From positions 5,756,375-5,820,374 of the forward strand of contig CM039502.1 of the NCBI GenBank assembly GCA_022432975.1: 64,000 nt of DNA, written 5' to 3'. A program made the position numbers and the translations under genes. The notes under the pieces were generated by a model. That model was not told the DNA's origin and did not search any database. It was given only the letters and a program-made list of their open reading frames with translations. This document shows, in pieces, positions 60,291-64,000 of the stretch. Numbering within the stretch: position 1 is the first letter of the stretch; each line of letters begins with the position of its first letter. This DNA is from Begonia masoniana. Lineage: Eukaryota; Streptophyta; Magnoliopsida; Cucurbitales; Begoniaceae.

Positions 60291-61275
60291 CGCCGTCGTC
60301 CTCGTCCTCCACCGCAGAAAGAGGAGAAATGCCGAAAAAGCGTAAAACGAGCGATGAGTAGCTTTTCCCCCCTGCCCCTTCCCGCCCGTATTTGGGTTGA
60401 TTTTTATACCAAAAAAACTGTATTTTTAACCCTTTTAAAAAGTAGGCAACCTGATGGATGGCTATAAGTTTACTGCCTTCTTCTTCTATTTTTTTTCTTA
60501 TCTCCCTTAGTGCACTCAAGGATCACAGGTTTATCAGATTTATATTGTGCAACAGATAAATCATCTTCAAACTGCAAATCAAGACAGTGAACGAGATTTT
60601 TAGTGGTTCAAAGCCTAGAAACTTTTCATTTTAAAGCAAGCAAAATAATCAAGGCCAGAGGAACATACCAATTACCATGCTTATTACTAAGTGATGGCTG
60701 AGAGAAAGATACGAAGGAAACAAAGGAGAATAGTGTTGAGCTTTTCAATATAACGTACAGTGAAATAAAATATATTTTTTTAATCAAACAGGCAAAACAA
60801 ATTAACCAACAGCAATAAGCCATCATTCAAAAATTAATAAAATTTGCAATAGCAACTTTTAGTATGAAAAATTCTCAAAATATAAAGTAAAAAACCACGG
60901 GACTCATAGGCTTCTTAATCAAACTTTCATCTATATCACAAATAATTGGCACAACCAAAGTTCTCTCTAGATCACTAAACTAGAGGTATATAATAATTTC
61001 ATTAAAACCAAACAACAATATTGGAAGACAACAAAAAATGAGAGAGCATAATAGAAAGATACAAAAATACAATCTTGTTTTTACTCTATCTGACAGTCTT
61101 AGAAAACACAAAATATGATCTTCACCGTTCCGAATGTACCTCTGTATGTTTTAAACTCACCGTTGAAGTTTCAAAACGATCCAACGGTAGAAACTCAGGA
61201 ATACAAAATTTTGGTCTAGTTATTTTGAAAAGTTCGAAAATCTTTTACTTTTGTATTCTCTCTTTTTTTTTTTTT
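60291..61275. other. FEN1 promoter and intergenic region
   Basis: FEN1 leader and promoter lie in the first few hundred bases, including a GC-rich block near 60360-60390. The remainder to 61275 is AT-rich with no recognisable feature; a poly-T run abuts the LTR that follows. Confidence 0.45.
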
Positions 61276-61499
61276 TGTTACCACTCTAAGATTTTTTAGG
61301 TCAAAGTCTTTTATAGTCTCAATTTAAATTCAGAGAGAATGAATCATGTATATTCTGTGTATCATTAATAATTGTATTATAGTACATATTTATAATCTTC
61401 CTAATATGCACGTGTCATAACTGTACAGATGAGGAACGTTCTACACTATGTCATCATTTTCATCCTGTTTGTTTACTGTCACTGTATTACTCGCTAACA
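61276..61499 (-). repeat. Short copia LTR (3' LTR of the minus-strand element)
   Basis: On the minus strand it runs from TGTTAGCGAG to GTGGTAACA, with TGTTA/TAACA inverted ends; 224 bp. It is preceded, in element orientation, by a purine-rich tract (tgtgaggga), the position expected of a 3' LTR after pol. Confidence 0.7.
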
Positions 61500-62793
61500 T
61501 CCCTCACAAGTTGATTGGCGGAGGACAAGCAGCTTGGAACGAAGAGACTGAGAGTTAGAAACTGGAAGTGGTTTAAAGAGAATATATGTTAGCAGAATAA
61601 ACTGAATAAGTAAGGATTTTCAAGCCACTTTATCACGAACAAAATAAAAATCGATTTTCCCGTGTTTGGATTTTGAATGTAAAACCAAATTAGACGAGAA
61701 ATAAGAGGAATTGGCGTTGTTGTATAGATAATGCGAGTCAGAACAAAGAAACCTAATTCGCCCATAAGTGAGACGGGTCATGCCAGTTCAATAGCACCGT
61801 TTGCAATAGCTTTGTTTTCGGCCTTAGGGCTTGAACGAGATACAAATTTTTCTTTATTGGAAGACCAAGATATTAAGTTCGGACCATAAGAAACACAGTA
61901 AGCACTAGTGCTTTGCGATCGTCCGAACAAGATCCCCAATTAGCGTATGTGAAGCAGATATGATCATTATCGACACCATGGAAAAATGTTAAAGCATAAT
62001 TTGATGTTTCTTTAAATAGCACAAAATCATTTTCACAGCTTGCCAATGTAAAACCGTTGGAGAGTGCATGAATTGACATACTTTGTTCATGACAAAACTA
62101 ATATCTAAACGAGTTAGCGTGCAGGATTGAAGTGCGCCAACTACGCTTCTGTAAAGAGAACCATCCACCACCATAGGTATTCCATATTTAAGAGATAAGA
62201 TCAGACTAACTATCATAGGAGAGTGTAATGGTTTAGAATCACTCATAACACGTACGAGCCAAAATATCTGCAATATATTTTGTTTAAGATAAACATAGAG
62301 TAGTGTCTGTAACTTTGATGAAGATGTCCAGAAAATAGAGGGAATCCAAATCTTTAGATTAAGGGCAACCAATGCAGTAATAAAACAAACATAATTAGTC
62401 GTGAAGATGATATCATCAACATATACTAATAATATAGCAGAGAATGAAGACGACTTGTATATAAACATTGACGTATCTGACTTCGAGGCAATGAACCCTC
62501 GATTGAGAAAGCAAGTTGCAACTTCATATACCACGCACGTGAAGACTGCTTTAGTGCATAAATCGATTTTTTAAGATGACAAACATGTGAAGAGGTAGGA
62601 GATTGAATAAAACCTGGTGGTTGAGCCTTGAAAACAATTTCATTTAAGTTGCCATGCGGAAAGGAATTCGATACATCAAGTTGTCTGATGTGCCACTTAA
62701 CTTAATAACATGACTAAAAGTTTCAAAATAGTCGATATTTTCAGTCTAATTAAACCCCTTTGCAATCAAATGTCCTTTGTACCGAGCTAAAGA
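61500..62793 (-). pseudogene. Degenerate Ty1/copia pol
   Basis: Minus-strand traces in the right order with stops and shifts: ARYKGHLIAKGFN and YFETFSHVIK near 62700-62800, HVCHLKKSIYALKQSSRAWY near 62570, then an open stretch 62534..61989 with LLVYVDDIIFTTN (the YVDD box), SLYRSVVGALQSCTLTRLDI, and HWQAVKMILCYLK. RNase H traces (HICFTYANWGS, FRSKLLVLRQST) lead to the LTR. Gag, protease and integrase are missing. Clearly older than the element at 13.9-16 kb. Confidence 0.85.
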
Positions 62794-63247
62794 TGTTAGA
62801 CGTGTAAACACACGTGTACTACTTTATGTGGGCTTGTGTATGTGTTTAAATTACTAGGCTAATTTCATTGTTTAGGGCCTTAAGTGATCAATTTAGAAAA
62901 GCCCTATTGACTTATAATTAAGTATGGGCTTAATGGGTAGATACCCATATTAGGCCTATTAGGGTTTTAATGGGAACCCTAATAGACTAGTATATAAAGA
63001 AACTTACAGTTATGGTCCACAATAGATCTAACAAAAGGGATGAATCCTAATTCTCATCAATTCCATCATTGAGGGAGAACTTATTGGAACCATCGGGTGT
63101 TTGATTGAGGAAGACCAATCGACCAACCAATATATATCACGATGAATTCCGATACGCAATTCTTTGTATCTTAATAATTTGGCATGAATTGATATTGATG
63201 TTGTTCTAGGGTTTAGAACATATTTGGTTTACATTTGGTATCAGAGC
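62794..63247 (+). mobile_element. 5' LTR plus primer-binding site of another LTR element
   Basis: The LTR starts TGTTAGACG at 62794 and ends TTTACA at 63233 (440 bp). Two bases later TGGTATCAGAGC (63236-63247) matches the primer-binding site complementary to the 3' end of initiator methionine tRNA, used by most plant copia elements. A TATA box (tatataaag, 62991-62999) is placed as expected for an LTR promoter. No gag or pol follows, and it directly abuts the pol relic on the other strand. Confidence 0.75.
63236..63247 (+). promoter_or_regulatory. Retroelement primer-binding site (tRNA-Met type)
   Basis: TGGTATCAGAGC, twelve bases matching the usual plant LTR-element site, two bases after the LTR end. 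Confidence 0.8.
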
Positions 63248-63359
63248 ATATAATCATGTTAAATTGTTAGATTCAATTTATGTAATTTTTGTATTCTTCA
63301 CCTATTTGGCATTTCTTTGGTGAATTTTTTTTTTTTTGGCTTTCTTGCGGGTAAGTAGT

Positions 63360-63517
63360 GCGAGGACCCACAATGGAACTGCGTTAAGTTGGTGTTTTTG
63401 TTTTTTGGTTTCTTCATTGGTACGTACTGCGAGGAGGGTTTGGGTATGTAAGGACCCACATTTGGCAAACTGTTTTTTTTTTTTTTGTTTTTGGGTTTCT
63501 TCATTGGTACGTACTGC
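63360..63517 (+). repeat. Local duplication with tggtacgtactgc motif
   Basis: ggtttcttcattggtacgta + ctgc occurs at 63407-63430 and again at 63494-63517, each after a T-rich run. Between them aggacccaca (63362, 63451) also repeats. The unit is about 87 bases. Confidence 0.7.
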
Positions 63518-63551
63518 AATTGTGACATAAAGTATGAGTAAATTAGTCATA

Positions 63552-63630
63552 AAAGTTTCTGGTAGTCAATTAGTAATTGACGTAAAGTTTAAAGTTTCTG
63601 GTAGTCAAATTAGTAATTGACGTAAAGTTT
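63552..63630 (+). repeat. 39-bp tandem duplication
   Basis: aaagtttctggtagtcaatt + agtaattgacgtaaagttt occurs twice in a row (63552-63590 and 63591-63630), the second with one extra A. Confidence 0.9.
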
Positions 63631-63744
63631 CTTCTTTTATAAAACAAAGGGTTATTTATTCAGTAACTTTTTTTTTGGTTGGTGCACATGTTGGATTAAA
63701 CTAATTAAGGATATTATGTTTATATTCTTATGTCTTATATGTAG

Positions 63745-64000
63745 GACCGGAATTGTCTAAGAGGGGGGTGAATTAGACTTTTAAAAATTTAATCTAATAA
63801 TCAATTAGTTTTACTCTCTTGATTTGTCTAATAGCAAATACGGTAATATCAAAAATAAAGAGAGAGTAAGAGAGATTTAACACCAGTACTTTTTACGTGG
63901 TTCGGCCAAACTGCCTACGTCCACGCTTCAAGGCTCACCCCTTGAAGATCCTTACCCTTCTCCTCAACGAGAATCAACGGATCGGGATTCCAGGCTCCGA
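63745..64000 (+). repeat. Dispersed repeat cut by the window end
   Basis: aggaccggaattgtctaaga, then a G run and gtgaattag, then tttttacgtggttcggccaa and ctgcctacgtccacgcttca. This phrase is widespread in plant repeats. It shares order and wording with 6690-6960 and runs off the right edge. Confidence 0.65.

Noticed and set aside
1..64000. tRNA, rRNA, CRISPR or bacterial-type operons
   Set aside because: No cloverleaf with a ggttcgaatcc-like arm, no rRNA wording and no spaced identical repeats with unique spacers; the only regular repeats are the minisatellite and microsatellites.

Overview
The window is nuclear DNA of a flowering plant, almost certainly a eudicot. Genes are split by short AT-rich GT-AG introns. 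The proteins are plant-specific types (WLIM protein, EXO70 with plant-like features, NAT permease, germin-like protein, chloroplast RH3 helicase, PPR protein, CBSX3), and the gaps hold Ty1/copia, hAT and foldback elements. Species cannot be fixed from the sequence; a cucurbit-like genome is only a guess. Exon limits below were worked out by hand from splice sites, reading phase and family resemblance.

Layout. 1-10.5 kb: an F-box gene on +, then on - a WLIM actin-bundling protein and a homologue of AKAP17A, a splicing-related protein. 10.8-16.7 kb: a transposon island with a hAT element that still shows TIRs and an 8-bp target duplication, a 5'-truncated copia element with an open pol frame and 3' LTR, and a detached hAT end. 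17-19.2 kb: EXO70 (-). 19.2-28.8 kb: gene-poor, with an 848-bp palindromic foldback element between direct repeats, next to a 2.27-kb tandem duplication carrying an unrecognised charged protein. 28.9-32.2 kb: a complete 14-exon nucleobase-ascorbate transporter (+). 32.4-38.4 kb: an alpha/beta hydrolase and CBSX3 (both -), whose frames are broken by seven single-base gains. 41 kb: a 42-bp minisatellite. 42.5-54.3 kb: chloroplast RH3 (-), a P450 relic, a small unknown gene (+), a germin-like protein (-) and a PPR protein (-). 55.2-60.3 kb: FEN1 (-, 17 coding exons). 61.3-64 kb: copia debris, a 5' LTR with its primer-binding site, and repeats.

The genes are ordinary, unrelated housekeeping or plant genes with no operon-like logic: ubiquitin targeting, actin bundling, splicing, exocytosis, base transport, mitochondrial thioredoxin regulation, chloroplast RNA processing, organelle RNA binding, and DNA replication and repair. 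I found no convincing new biological system. The best leads are structural: a palindrome flanked by roughly 97-bp direct repeats just upstream of an unknown gene; a tandem duplication whose copies differ mainly in homopolymers and only near one end; a local cluster of +1 insertions in two adjacent conserved genes; two GC-AG introns in FEN1; and a stop-free, frame-preserving intron in the transporter. Several of these may reflect assembly quality rather than biology, and the entries say so.
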